A stretch of DNA of 36,341 nucleotides, from NCBI GenBank assembly GCA_964452915.1, contig CAYVNW010000033.1, positions 1 through 36,341 of the forward strand, read 5' to 3'. Origin of the DNA: Colivivens sp964452915. GTDB taxonomy: Bacteria; Bacteroidota; Bacteroidia; Bacteroidales; Bacteroidaceae. Position 1 is the first letter of the stretch. Each line of letters opens with the position of its first letter. Of the stretch, positions 1 through 8,251 are shown piece by piece. Under the pieces are notes generated by a model. That model saw only the letters and a list, made by a program, of their open reading frames with translations. It ran no database searches and was not told the DNA's origin. Position numbers and translations under genes: made by a program.

Positions 1-55
1 TTGAACTTGAGTTCAGAGGTAGCGGCATCAATGAAATCGGTGTGTGTGTGAAAGT
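1..55. repeat. 55-bp direct repeat, copy 1 (copy 2 at 221-275)
   Basis: Bases 1-55 are identical to 221-275, and the match breaks at base 56 (a versus g). In copy 2 the sequence is internal to gmd and encodes the stretch beginning ELEFRGSGINE. In copy 1 it sits upstream of the codons for YLGNL, where it does not belong, and in that frame it contains a TGA at 49-51. The arrangement is what one sees when the window starts inside the first copy of a 220-bp tandem duplication (unit 56-275), or when an assembler passes a loop twice. Confidence 0.95.
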
Positions 56-540
56 ACTTGGGTAATCTCTCATCGTTGCGCGACTGGGGCTATGCAAAGG
101 ACTACGTTGAGTGCATGTGGCTCATTTTGCAAAACAACAAGCCTGAAGATTTTGTAATAGCAACTGGTGTGCAGCATTCAGTACGTGAGTTCGCATACTA
201 CGCTTTCAAACATGCAGGAATTGAACTTGAGTTCAGAGGTAGCGGCATCAATGAAATCGGTGTGTGTGTGAAAGTGAGCGGTAAAGTAAGCAGTGACCTT
301 ATTGGCAAGGTGCTGATTAAAGTGAGTGAAGATTTCTATCGTCCGACTGACGTCGTCAATCTGTGGGGCGATCCAACAAAAGCCAAAGCAAAACTTGGAT
401 GGAATCCGTCGAAGACTTCGTTTGAAGAGCTCGTAAAGATTATGGTTGAAAACGACATAGCAAAGGTAGCTTCTGAAGGTGCAGCAGCTAAGGTGCGCAC
501 CAACCTTGCAGAATATCTTGAGAAAGGTATTGTGAAATAA
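56..540 (+). CDS. gmd: GDP-mannose 4,6-dehydratase, 3' part
   Basis: C-terminal part of GDP-mannose 4,6-dehydratase, the NADP-dependent short-chain dehydrogenase-type enzyme that turns GDP-mannose into GDP-4-keto-6-deoxymannose in the cytoplasm. About 160 residues are present of a family length near 350-370. Recognisable stretches are SLRDWGYAKDYVECMW, EDFVIATGVQHSVREF and FYRPTDVVNLWGDPTKA, followed by KLGWNP typical of the C-terminus. The Rossmann fold and the catalytic Thr/Glu/Tyr/Lys residues would lie upstream and are absent. The TTG at 58 is an internal leucine codon, not a start. The reading frame is closed on the left by a TGA at 49-51 inside the misplaced repeat copy, so as written the gene is broken. 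fcl follows after 24 bases, giving the normal gmd-fcl order for GDP-L-fucose synthesis. Confidence 0.9.
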
Positions 541-564
541 CACAATTATAAAGATAAGGATAAT

Positions 565-1770
565 ATGTTAACAAAAGATTCAAAAATATATGTTGCCGGT
601 CATCGTGGACTTGTGGGTTCAGCTATATGGAACAATCTAAAGGCACGCGGTTATTATAATCTTGTGGGGCGCACCCATACAGAATTGGATTTGACCGACC
701 AATATGCAGTTAAGAAATTCTTTGATGAAGAACAGCCTGACGCAGTTGTACTTGCCGCCGCTTTTGTCGGGGGCATCATGGCTAACAGCCTGTATCGTGC
801 CGATTTCATTATGATGAATATGAAGATACAGTGTAATGTCATTTCAGAATCATACGCTCATGGTGTGAAAAAGTTGCTATTCCTCGGCAGTACTTGCATA
901 TATCCAAAGAACGCACCTCAGCCAATGCCCGAAGACTGCCTGCTCACATCACCTCTCGAATATACTAACGAGGAATATGCTATCGCTAAGATAGCAGGTC
1001 TGAAGATGTGTGAGAGCTACAACCTTCAGTATGGCACTAACTATATAGCAGTTATGCCGACCAATCTGTATGGACCTAACGACAACTTCCATCTTGAGAA
1101 TTCGCATGTCATGCCAGCCATGATGCGAAAGATATACCTTGCGAAGCTAATCGCAGAAAACAATTGGAATGCAATTCAGAAAGATATGGATAAGCGCCCT
1201 ATCAATCCACCAGCTTCGCTTGCAAAGAACATCGGAAAGGAGAATGTGGATGGCAACAGTCCGCAACAAAGGATTCTTGACGCCTTGGCTTTTTATGGCA
1301 TAGAAAATAATAAAGTTACACTTTGGGGTGACGGGACACCATTGCGTGAGTTCTTATGGAGCGAGGATATGGCTGATGCGTCGGTTCATATTTTATTAAA
1401 CGTAAACTTCAGCGACATTATCGGAATAGAGAAGTATTCATCTGTATTTTATGGAGTCAAAGCAAATGGTGCGGTGAACCGCAATAATAGTGAGGGACGC
1501 GGTGGTGCTATCCCGTCATTGGGTGAAATACGCAACTGCCACATAAATATTGGCACAGGAAAGGAAATAACAATCAAGCAACTTGCTGAGCTTGTTGCTA
1601 AAGCAGTTGGCTTCAATGGGCAAATTGTATGGGATACGACAAAACCTAACGGGACACCTCGTAAATTGATTGACGTCACTAAACTGCACAGTCTGGGATG
1701 GACTCATCGTGTGGAGATAGAGGACGGAGTGGAGAGTCTCTTTAATTGGTACAAGCATACAATCAGTTAA
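565..1770 (+). CDS. fcl: GDP-L-fucose synthase
   Basis: GDP-4-keto-6-deoxymannose 3,5-epimerase-4-reductase, which completes GDP-L-fucose synthesis with NADPH. The N-terminus GHRGLVGSAI (residues 12-21) is the GxxGxxG nucleotide-binding loop. Ser109 in LGSTCIYP and Tyr138/Lys142 in YAIAK form the catalytic triad. MPTNLYGPNDNFH and GTPRKLIDVTKLHSLGW are family signatures. At 401 residues it is about 80 longer than the E. coli enzyme. The extra length falls in two segments, about residues 196-248 before VTLWGDGTP and about 281-322 before HINIGTG. The first may lengthen the substrate domain; I cannot assign a function. It lies 24 bases after gmd with no visible promoter between and 2 bases before the next gene, so the three are probably one transcript. 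Confidence 0.95.
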   Translation: MLTKDSKIYVAGHRGLVGSAIWNNLKARGYYNLVGRTHTELDLTDQYAVKKFFDEEQPDAVVLAAAFVGGIMANSLYRADFIMMNMKIQCNVISESYAHGVKKLLFLGSTCIYPKNAPQPMPEDCLLTSPLEYTNEEYAIAKIAGLKMCESYNLQYGTNYIAVMPTNLYGPNDNFHLENSHVMPAMMRKIYLAKLIAENNWNAIQKDMDKRPINPPASLAKNIGKENVDGNSPQQRILDALAFYGIENNKVTLWGDGTPLREFLWSEDMADASVHILLNVNFSDIIGIEKYSSVFYGVKANGAVNRNNSEGRGGAIPSLGEIRNCHINIGTGKEITIKQLAELVAKAVGFNGQIVWDTTKPNGTPRKLIDVTKLHSLGWTHRVEIEDGVESLFNWYKHTIS

Positions 1771-1772
1771 TT

Positions 1773-3179
1773 ATGAAACGAACTCTGAAGGATATCCAGC
1801 CTATTAAGACATCGCACGAGGTGGGATTGAAACGGGTTTTGCTCGCAGCTAACGAAAGTGGATGCAGTTTGACTCAGATTGCAGTGACCGACTTAAAAGC
1901 TAGTGAGGTGGCTGCTGCACATATTCATCCCGACATGCAAGAAGCCTTCTTTGTCATGGATGGCGATCTTGACGTTACTCTCGATGAAGAGCTGATTCAT
2001 TGTCATAAAAACGATTTCGTATACGTCACATCATGTACTTCACACGAACTTAGGGCAATCACCGATGTCAGAGTTATGACAATTGGCTGTGTAATCGAAG
2101 CACTAAGAAGAAAGCTCTACCCTATGCTGTTCGAGCCAAACCTGCACCCTGTGGTATGGGGTGGAAACCGACTTAGTAAGTGGAAGGGACTTCAATGCCA
2201 AAACGATATAGGCGAGAGTTGGGAGGTTTCTGCTGTAGACAGTTCTCCTTCTATAATTTCAAACGGAACTTGGGCTGGTTACAATCTAATAGACGTTATC
2301 AGTAAGATGCCCGAAGAAATACTTGGCAGGAAGGTGGCTCAGCAATACAAGAATAAACTTCCACTGCTCGTGAAATTTATTGATGCAAAGCGGGACTTGA
2401 GCATTCAAGTACACCCGAACAATGAGATGGCTCAACGCATACATGGAAAGTTTGGAAAGACTGAGATGTGGTATGTTATTGACGCAGAACCAGGCAGCCA
2501 TCTTTATGCTGGGTTTAATAAGGAGATAACTCCGGAAGAGTATAAACAAAGAATCACCAATGGAACGATTACAGAGGTACTTGCACGCCATGAGGTGAAA
2601 GCCGGCGATGTGTTCTACATACCTGCCGGACGTGTTCATGCTATTTGTGGAGGAATCCTATTAGCGGAGGTGCAACAATCATCGGATGTTACATACCGTA
2701 TTTACGACTATAACCGTCCCGGCATGGATGGGAAACCACGTGAGTTGCATACTGAACTTGCAGCTCAAGCTCTTGATTTCCACGTGGAAGACGAGTATCG
2801 CACTATCTATCGTGAAAGCGGCAATAAGGCAGTGTCTGTTATCGACTCGCCATTTTTCAATGTACGCATCACTGACATCGAGTCGCCGGATGCGACAGAC
2901 TCCGTAAAACCGGCAAGTGCGTTTCATCGGAACCTGGTGAAATACGACAGTTTTATAATTTCTATGTGCATTAAGGGTGACTGCAAAATTAGAATACGAT
3001 CCACGGGGGATGAAATTACACTTAATGAAGGCTATAGTTGCTTAATTCCCGCAGCAATTGCAGACTATGATGTTTGGCCTCTGCATGGAAAATCGAAGAT
3101 TCTCGATGCTTTCATAGATAATCGCCAGCATACGCTCAACAAGGTTTTTAATCGCTTCTTTCATATCAGCGACAGATAA
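1773..3179 (+). CDS. manA: Cupin / class I mannose-6-phosphate isomerase fusion
   Basis: Two-part protein of 468 residues. Residues about 1-108 form a small cupin with a metal-site pattern His50-x-His52 and Glu57 (HIHPDMQEAFFVMDG), with His91 as a possible fourth ligand. From about residue 113 there is a type I phosphomannose isomerase: YPMLFEPNLHPVVWGG, zinc-site residues Gln212 and His214 (QVHPNN), Glu231 (KTEMWYV) and His289 (AGRVHAI), and an Arg in TYRIYDYNRP. The enzyme interconverts fructose-6-phosphate and mannose-6-phosphate, feeding GDP-mannose to the upstream gmd and fcl. An in-frame TTG at 1746 lies inside fcl; the ATG at 1773, two bases after the fcl stop, gives MKRTLKDI and is the better start. 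The N-terminal cupin is the odd part. It resembles single-domain sugar-binding cupins, but its substrate is unknown. Confidence 0.85.
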   Translation: MKRTLKDIQPIKTSHEVGLKRVLLAANESGCSLTQIAVTDLKASEVAAAHIHPDMQEAFFVMDGDLDVTLDEELIHCHKNDFVYVTSCTSHELRAITDVRVMTIGCVIEALRRKLYPMLFEPNLHPVVWGGNRLSKWKGLQCQNDIGESWEVSAVDSSPSIISNGTWAGYNLIDVISKMPEEILGRKVAQQYKNKLPLLVKFIDAKRDLSIQVHPNNEMAQRIHGKFGKTEMWYVIDAEPGSHLYAGFNKEITPEEYKQRITNGTITEVLARHEVKAGDVFYIPAGRVHAICGGILLAEVQQSSDVTYRIYDYNRPGMDGKPRELHTELAAQALDFHVEDEYRTIYRESGNKAVSVIDSPFFNVRITDIESPDATDSVKPASAFHRNLVKYDSFIISMCIKGDCKIRIRSTGDEITLNEGYSCLIPAAIADYDVWPLHGKSKILDAFIDNRQHTLNKVFNRFFHISDR

Positions 3180-3223
3180 AAAAAAGGATGTAATTATATA
3201 AATTAAGGCGTCTGAAGCATATT

Positions 3224-3247
3224 TTTGACAAGAATCTATTATCTTTG
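3224..3247 (+). promoter_or_regulatory. Possible promoter of ugd
   Basis: TATCTTTG at 3240-3247 matches the Bacteroidota -7 element TAnnTTTG. The nearest TTTG (3224-3227) is only 12 bases upstream instead of 19-21, so the -33 element is off-spacing or missing. The 133-base gap between the isomerase and ugd makes a separate promoter plausible. Confidence 0.45.
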
Positions 3248-3312
3248 CATTATGGAGTAGACGAAACAAGTCAATTGCTACTCCTATTGTTTAAATAAGA
3301 AGAACTGACAAT

Positions 3313-4623
3313 ATGAGAATTGCTGTAGCGGGAACCGGATATGTAGGTCTGTCGATTGCGACACTTTTGTCACAACACAACGAAGTGATGGCTGTTGACG
3401 TCATTCCCGACAAAGTTGACAAGATCAACAAAAAAATAAGCCCTATCAAGGACGAGTATATAGAAAAGTACCTGAAAGAAAAGACTCTTAATCTTACGGC
3501 TACACTGGATGGTGCCGAAGCTTATCGTAATGCAAATTATGTAATCATCGCTGCTCCTACCAACTATGATCCTGAGAAGAACTTTTTTGATACCAGTCAC
3601 GTAGAGGAAGTTATAGATTTGGTGCTTAGCGTCAATCCAAATGCGGTTATGGTCATCAAGTCGACTATTCCTGTAGGTTATTGCAAACGGCTTTATGAGA
3701 AATATGCAAGCACCATGCCTAAAGGTAAGGCATTCAAACTTATCTTTTCTCCTGAGTTCCTACGTGAGAGCAAGGCTCTATACGACAATCTCTATCCTTC
3801 GCGTATCATTGTCGGAGCGCCACAGCAACTGAAAAAGGAAGCTCATACGTTTGCACATTTGCTGGTTGAAGGAGCTATAGGACATGCCGCAAACGGCCAA
3901 AGTCCGGTGGCACTGCCTTCTGTTGAAGAACAAGATGATACTGAAACTAAGGGAATCCCTGTTTTATTCATGGGACTTACTGAGGCAGAAGCTGTGAAAC
4001 TCTTCGCTAATACGTATCTTGCGCTGCGCGTGTCATATTTTAATGAACTTGACACTTATGCGGAGGTGAAGGGGTTGGATACAGCTGCAATTATTGAGGG
4101 AGTCGGACTCGACCCACGTATTGGCACGCACTATAATAATCCTTCATTTGGATACGGAGGCTATTGCCTGCCAAAAGATACAAAACAGTTACTTGCCAAC
4201 TATGCCGATGTACCTCAAAACATGATGACGGCTATAGTAGAAAGTAACCGCACACGCAAAGATTTTATTGCTGACCAAGTACTGAAGAAAACAGGATATT
4301 ATAATGCAAACAGCGCATGGGACCAATCTAAAGAACATACTTGTATAATCGGTGTTTACCGGTTGACAATGAAAAGCAACTCCGACAACTTCCGACAAAG
4401 TGCTATTCAAGGAATTATGAAACGCATCAAGGCAAAAGGTGCCGAAGTTATCGTCTACGAACCGACACTTAAAGATGGCGACAAATTCTTCGGCAGTAAA
4501 GTCATCAACAATCTTAATGAGTTTAAGAGATTAAGTCAGGCAATAATTGCCAACCGCTACGACACGATTCTCGATGATGTGAAAGACAAAGTGTATACTC
4601 GCGACATATTTCGTCGCGACTAA
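3313..4623 (+). CDS. ugd: UDP-glucose 6-dehydrogenase
   Basis: NAD-dependent oxidation of UDP-glucose to UDP-glucuronate, a precursor for acidic surface polysaccharides. The N-terminus MRIAVAGTGYVGLSIA is the NAD-binding Rossmann loop. KSTIPVGYC and FSPEFLRESKALYDNLYPSRIIVG are central-domain signatures. FGYGGYCLPKDTKQL carries the catalytic Cys285 and is the version found in E. coli Ugd rather than the GGSCFPKD form. Length is 436 residues against about 388 for E. coli. The extra residues lie mainly at about 190-216, a polar acidic stretch (ANGQSPVALPSVEEQDDTE), which I read as a surface insertion before the helix AEAVKLFANTYLALR. It follows the GDP-fucose genes and fits a polysaccharide precursor block. 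It ends convergent with the GH35 gene, 35 bases apart. Confidence 0.95.
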   Translation: MRIAVAGTGYVGLSIATLLSQHNEVMAVDVIPDKVDKINKKISPIKDEYIEKYLKEKTLNLTATLDGAEAYRNANYVIIAAPTNYDPEKNFFDTSHVEEVIDLVLSVNPNAVMVIKSTIPVGYCKRLYEKYASTMPKGKAFKLIFSPEFLRESKALYDNLYPSRIIVGAPQQLKKEAHTFAHLLVEGAIGHAANGQSPVALPSVEEQDDTETKGIPVLFMGLTEAEAVKLFANTYLALRVSYFNELDTYAEVKGLDTAAIIEGVGLDPRIGTHYNNPSFGYGGYCLPKDTKQLLANYADVPQNMMTAIVESNRTRKDFIADQVLKKTGYYNANSAWDQSKEHTCIIGVYRLTMKSNSDNFRQSAIQGIMKRIKAKGAEVIVYEPTLKDGDKFFGSKVINNLNEFKRLSQAIIANRYDTILDDVKDKVYTRDIFRRD

Positions 4624-4658
4624 CAGTCTGCAATGCATACAGTGAAAAGATTCTTGTA

Positions 4659-6728
4659 CTAATTTGATGTGCCGTATGCTGACCGGCACATTATTATTTT
4701 CATACTGACAACACCTTCTCCTGGAGTCGTATTGGCTTCTTTTGGGAAATAGACAGGTTCGTTTGGTTGCATTGGCAAAATATAGAGCTCTAAAGTTCTG
4801 ACTCCTTCCGGCAGACGCCATAATCCATATTGGAAATGACAGCCATTATAGAAGTTATCAGCGATTAAAGAGCCATTGGCATATAAACGGGCACAATCAC
4901 CATGATAGACAATGTCGAGGGTTTTCTTATCTTCGGTAATGCTGTCGTCAGGTAGAGTTATGGTGTATACTGCGGCATTCTTAAAATCTTTATCTTCCGG
5001 CTCCATGGCTACTTTAGAGACTCCAAGCTCTATCTTCCGCAACGAACCTGCTTCCTTCGTTTTCGTAAATGTAACCGGCCGAGATACTTCCGCACCTTCA
5101 TCGTCAAGAAACAGATGCTCGGCTTCGTCTTCAGTCAGAAGATAATAGTTTTTATAAATTGGTTTGCCCGTACCTTTTGGCTTGACGTTTTTCAGTTTCA
5201 TGCCACTTTCAAATGCAATTTCCACAGTAATGCCATTGATCTGCATGAGGTAGATTTTACCTTCACGATTAGCGACAAGCTGTGCCGTTGCATATTTTAT
5301 GCCTGCTATATTAACCGGCAGGATACCAATAGCATTTGCAGGAATTGTAAGTTTTGGAAATTCGACTCCACAAACGTCAAACTGCACATTGTGTTTCGAT
5401 GTAAGTGTTTGCAAACGTTCATAGTTATTGAAAAACACAAAGCCGCTCTTGCCGTCTGCTGTGCGATAGCTCCAACGCAAATAAGAATCATCACCTTTCT
5501 TGATTTCGTTTGTGTTTATAAAATGAGCGTCCATTGGAGCAAGAGATGCTGCGAAATCGTGCATGAATAAATGTATAGGACGAAGGCGATAGTAAACAGG
5601 ATTCTTTAAACCAAACTCATTAATTGGTGCTTGATAATCATAAGTCTTTACAGGCAAATCATTATAATTAGTCGCTATCGAACGTTGACACTCGTTGAGA
5701 TATGTCAAACGGCCGTCAGGATTGGTACCACCATGATATACATAATAACCGAGAAGATTACTTCCACTACCCAATTTCACTACAGCCATAGCGTAAGAAT
5801 CATTCGGGTACATATATGGACGCCTGTGGTAAGCCGGAATCATGCCGCCACCTAATTCACAAGTAAAATATGGGTATTCATCAGTTGCCACCACATCCTT
5901 GCCGTCATACTTTATTTGTTCCGAACCAATACTTTTGTTGTCGCGAGCAGGTTTGAAGAAAAAAGCCTTATAATAATTACCTGCTGTCTCCTTCAAACTG
6001 CGATCCCAAAAACCATCCGCATAATCACCATATAGTGGCAACATGGCACCATATGGAGTTGGCGTCTTTAGTTCGGGCCATCCTGTACGAGTGTAAAACG
6101 GTAAATCAAACCCTATATCATTGGCTAACTTTTTCAAAGACATAAGATATGAAGCTTTCCCGCCCCATTCATTGTCAAATTGGCAAGCTATGACCGGACC
6201 GCCATCTTTCCATTGCAGACCTTGTATTTGAGAATATACTTGACGGTACCATTCATCAACAATCTTTAAGAATTCCGGATCTTCACTCCTGACTTTTACG
6301 CCTTTTGTAAATACCCAATCAGGAATGCCTCCATTGCGGGCCTCGCCATGACAATACGGACCCATTCTAAGGATTACAGGCAGGCCTTCTTTTTGACATA
6401 CACTTAGAAAGCTACGCAATGAGCGACAGCCGCTCCAGTCGTATTGTTTCTCCACTTCTTCTATATGATTCCAAAATACATAAGTGGCAATCATGGTGAC
6501 ACCACCTTGTTTCATCTTTTGAAGTTCGTCTTCCCATTCATTCTCAGGCAGGCGTGAATAGTGTATTTCTCCCATTACAGGAACAACACGTATACCATCA
6601 ACGATAAGACTACGATTATCCCACGTAATTGTCGGAACGTCCTTTCCACCTGCTGTCTGTGAACTCAACTGATGTTGAAATGTCAGCATTACTCCTAATG
6701 CTATTAATGTCTTAAATAAATATTTCAT
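4659..6728 (-). CDS. Secreted GH35 beta-galactosidase
   Basis: Glycoside hydrolase family 35, a retaining beta-galactosidase acting on beta-galactosides in the periplasm or at the surface. Residues 1-24 are a signal peptide (KYLFKTLIALGVMLTF core, cut near SSQ). The (beta/alpha)8 domain covers about 35-370. RVVPVMGEIHYSRLP and WNHIEE are family signatures. ACQFDNEWGG gives the acid/base Glu187, and YFTCELGGG gives the likely nucleophile Glu291. The remaining about 300 residues are beta-rich jelly-roll-like domains. Length (689) is normal. The motif DNEW differs from the common ENEY, as seen in some Bacteroidota members. There is no SusC/SusD pair nearby, so this is not a classical polysaccharide utilisation locus. 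It is a single-gene transcript with its own promoter at 6768-6798. Confidence 0.92.
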   Translation of the reverse strand: MKYLFKTLIALGVMLTFQHQLSSQTAGGKDVPTITWDNRSLIVDGIRVVPVMGEIHYSRLPENEWEDELQKMKQGGVTMIATYVFWNHIEEVEKQYDWSGCRSLRSFLSVCQKEGLPVILRMGPYCHGEARNGGIPDWVFTKGVKVRSEDPEFLKIVDEWYRQVYSQIQGLQWKDGGPVIACQFDNEWGGKASYLMSLKKLANDIGFDLPFYTRTGWPELKTPTPYGAMLPLYGDYADGFWDRSLKETAGNYYKAFFFKPARDNKSIGSEQIKYDGKDVVATDEYPYFTCELGGGMIPAYHRRPYMYPNDSYAMAVVKLGSGSNLLGYYVYHGGTNPDGRLTYLNECQRSIATNYNDLPVKTYDYQAPINEFGLKNPVYYRLRPIHLFMHDFAASLAPMDAHFINTNEIKKGDDSYLRWSYRTADGKSGFVFFNNYERLQTLTSKHNVQFDVCGVEFPKLTIPANAIGILPVNIAGIKYATAQLVANREGKIYLMQINGITVEIAFESGMKLKNVKPKGTGKPIYKNYYLLTEDEAEHLFLDDEGAEVSRPVTFTKTKEAGSLRKIELGVSKVAMEPEDKDFKNAAVYTITLPDDSITEDKKTLDIVYHGDCARLYANGSLIADNFYNGCHFQYGLWRLPEGVRTLELYILPMQPNEPVYFPKEANTTPGEGVVSMKIIMCRSAYGTSN
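4665..4699 (+). terminator. Rho-independent terminator of ugd inside the GH35 3' end
   Basis: Ten-pair stem with one G-U pair: TGATGTGCCG at 4665-4674 and CGGCACATTA at 4684-4693, with a 9-base loop, followed by TTATTTT. It faces the plus strand and lies 42 bases after the ugd stop. It overlaps the last codons of the convergent GH35 gene, whose stop is at 4659-4661. Confidence 0.65.
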
Positions 6729-6767
6729 TTTACATCACGCTATTATCATTTTTAATTTCATGATATG

Positions 6768-6798
6768 CAAAGATACATACTTTATGTCATGATCGCAA
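6768..6798 (-). promoter_or_regulatory. Promoter of the GH35 gene
   Basis: On the minus strand TTG (6798-6796), 20 bases, then TATCTTTG (6775-6768): the Bacteroidota -33/-7 pattern at correct spacing, about 40 bases before the start codon at 6728. The rest of 6729-6991 shows no gene. It is AT-rich and includes a short alternating CG run near 6945. Confidence 0.75.
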
Positions 6799-6964
6799 TG
6801 GAGAAACGTTTTTATAAAATGGATTATTTTATTAATTCTGTTGAAACAAGCTGTTGTAAGTTATACATTAACGCAGGGAAGTATAACAGACGAATGGAAG
6901 ATGACATGTAACAAGGGATGCGGTATACACCTTATATATAATACGCGCGCGTAGAGAGATGATG

Positions 6965-7000
6965 TTTGGCTACCTCTTTTACTATAGGATTTCAGCCAAA
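6965..7000 (-). other. Inverted repeat at the end of the DUF456 gene
   Basis: TTTGGCT at 6965-6971 and AGCCAAA at 6994-7000 are perfect complements with a 22-base loop. They overlap the stop codon of the DUF456 gene (6992-6994). No T-run follows on the minus strand, so it is at best a weak or factor-dependent terminator. Confidence 0.35.
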
Positions 7001-7486
7001 ATAGTAGTACAACATGCTGATGACACAAATGATAAATATCATTATACTTGCAATCAATTTAAATATAGTGCTAAAGGCTAAAGACAACATCGAATAGAAA
7101 CCTATGAAAAGCGATTGTTTGAACTTGTGCGACTTACAAAGTTCACCTATGAAAGCTCCTAAAAAAGGTCCGGCAAGTAATCCCCATGGAGCATAAAACA
7201 AACCAATCAATAATCCTATTGTAGAGCCGACAGATGCCCACTTGCTTCCACCGGCCTTGTTGGTGATCCATGCCGGCAATATATAATCCAATACAGTAAG
7301 GAACAGCACAAATAACCCTGTAAGGATGGTAAGGACAATCATTAATGGAGTAGGAATTGCAATACAGCACAACAACATTGCAACAAACCCTAACGGAGGA
7401 CCGGGCAAGCCAGGGACAATTGACCCTGCTATGGCACCGATATTAAGAATGGTGGCGCACAAAAATAATATGTCTTGCGTACTCAT
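6992..7486 (-). CDS. DUF456 family membrane protein
   Basis: A 164-residue very hydrophobic protein with four or five membrane segments and two glycine/proline-rich repeats, IVPGLPGPPLGFVAM (about 23-37) and a glycine-rich stretch APWGLLAGPFLGAFIGELC (about 98-116). These are the signatures of the DUF456 family, widely found but without an established function; the duplicated Gly-rich helix hairpins suggest a small membrane channel or scaffold. The gene begins with ATG at 7486, 30 bases after the DUF4369 lipoprotein gene on the same strand, with no promoter in the gap, so the two are probably co-transcribed. Nothing unusual in length. Function is inferred only from family resemblance. Confidence 0.8.
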   Translation of the reverse strand: MSTQDILFLCATILNIGAIAGSIVPGLPGPPLGFVAMLLCCIAIPTPLMIVLTILTGLFVLFLTVLDYILPAWITNKAGGSKWASVGSTIGLLIGLFYAPWGLLAGPFLGAFIGELCKSHKFKQSLFIGFYSMLSLAFSTIFKLIASIMIFIICVISMLYYYFG

Positions 7487-7516
7487 TACTGTTGGTTACT
7501 TCGGATGTAGAGTTTG

Positions 7517-8227
7517 TTAATTACTGATTTGATTCATATAATTGGCAATAAGCCGATTCTTTTTAAATGATTCCGGTGCCTGTATGTATATTTCATCTAT
7601 TTGCGGCGTGGTGGTAGGAAATCCATAGAACTGCTGCGCTTCATAACAAAGCCGTAAGAACCATATTATTCCCAACGGATTGTTATAGTTGTCTTTTATA
7701 AACTGTGTTTCCAGTTTATCAACCTCTGCTTGTAATCTTAACGACTCATCACCAAGTTCACGCATAATTTCATCCTGATCATATCCGTCCAAATACATTC
7801 TGCTTTCCCTGTTAGGAAGGTCATCATATATTATTTTCAATGAATCACGCTTTGATAGGAAGGCATATAATTTGTCGTTCAACGGTGTTCCTTCAATCTT
7901 TACCACATTGTTTGCAATACTGATAGTTACCGTCCCAGGCTCAAGTACCATCGGGAAATTATCATCGCCCATATACAGCCGCACCATCATGACAGAGTCT
8001 ACGACACCTGTCATATCAAACTTGCCATGCAATATTTCGCATGAGTCAATAGCCTTGAAGTTTACATCGCGCTGGCTTGGATCAACATCATACTGCTTCA
8101 GATACGCAACCGTCCCATCTTGTATGAATTGGGAAGTTGTGCCTTCTATCACATATTTCTCCGCACATGAATGTATGAGCACCATCATTGATGCCGTTAA
8201 TATGAAAGTGACTGTCTGTCGTTTCAT
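7517..8227 (-). CDS. DUF4369-type lipoprotein
   Basis: Secreted lipoprotein of 236 residues. MKRQTVTFILTASMMVLIHSC is a lipoprotein signal peptide with the acylated Cys at residue 21. The part after it (YVIEGTTSQFIQDGTVAYL, then VVKIEGTPLNDKLYAF) follows the DUF4369 pattern found at the N-terminus of Bacteroidota thioredoxin-like lipoproteins. No CxxC thioredoxin motif follows, so this is the accessory domain alone plus a charged helical segment (about 130-180). An upstream in-frame ATG at 8239 is possible. The promoter at 8252-8282 would put the transcript start only a few bases before it, so the ATG at 8227 with its KR-hydrophobic signal peptide is preferred. The role is unknown; it is likely anchored in the inner or outer membrane. 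Confidence 0.7.
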   Translation of the reverse strand: MKRQTVTFILTASMMVLIHSCAEKYVIEGTTSQFIQDGTVAYLKQYDVDPSQRDVNFKAIDSCEILHGKFDMTGVVDSVMMVRLYMGDDNFPMVLEPGTVTISIANNVVKIEGTPLNDKLYAFLSKRDSLKIIYDDLPNRESRMYLDGYDQDEIMRELGDESLRLQAEVDKLETQFIKDNYNNPLGIIWFLRLCYEAQQFYGFPTTTPQIDEIYIQAPESFKKNRLIANYMNQISN

Positions 8228-8251
8228 GCCTTCTTGCAATTAAAGTGACTG

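Noticed and set aside
41..50. (TG)5 run as a phase-variation tract in gmd
   Set aside because: Too short for slippage and present identically in the second copy within normal gmd coding sequence.
1746..1772. Upstream start for the isomerase at 1746
   Set aside because: It overlaps fcl and adds nine residues without similarity; ATG 1773 is better placed.
5115..5570. 151-codon plus-strand frame opposite GH35
   Set aside because: Antisense to a clear gene and Cys/Phe-rich, as usual for shadow frames.
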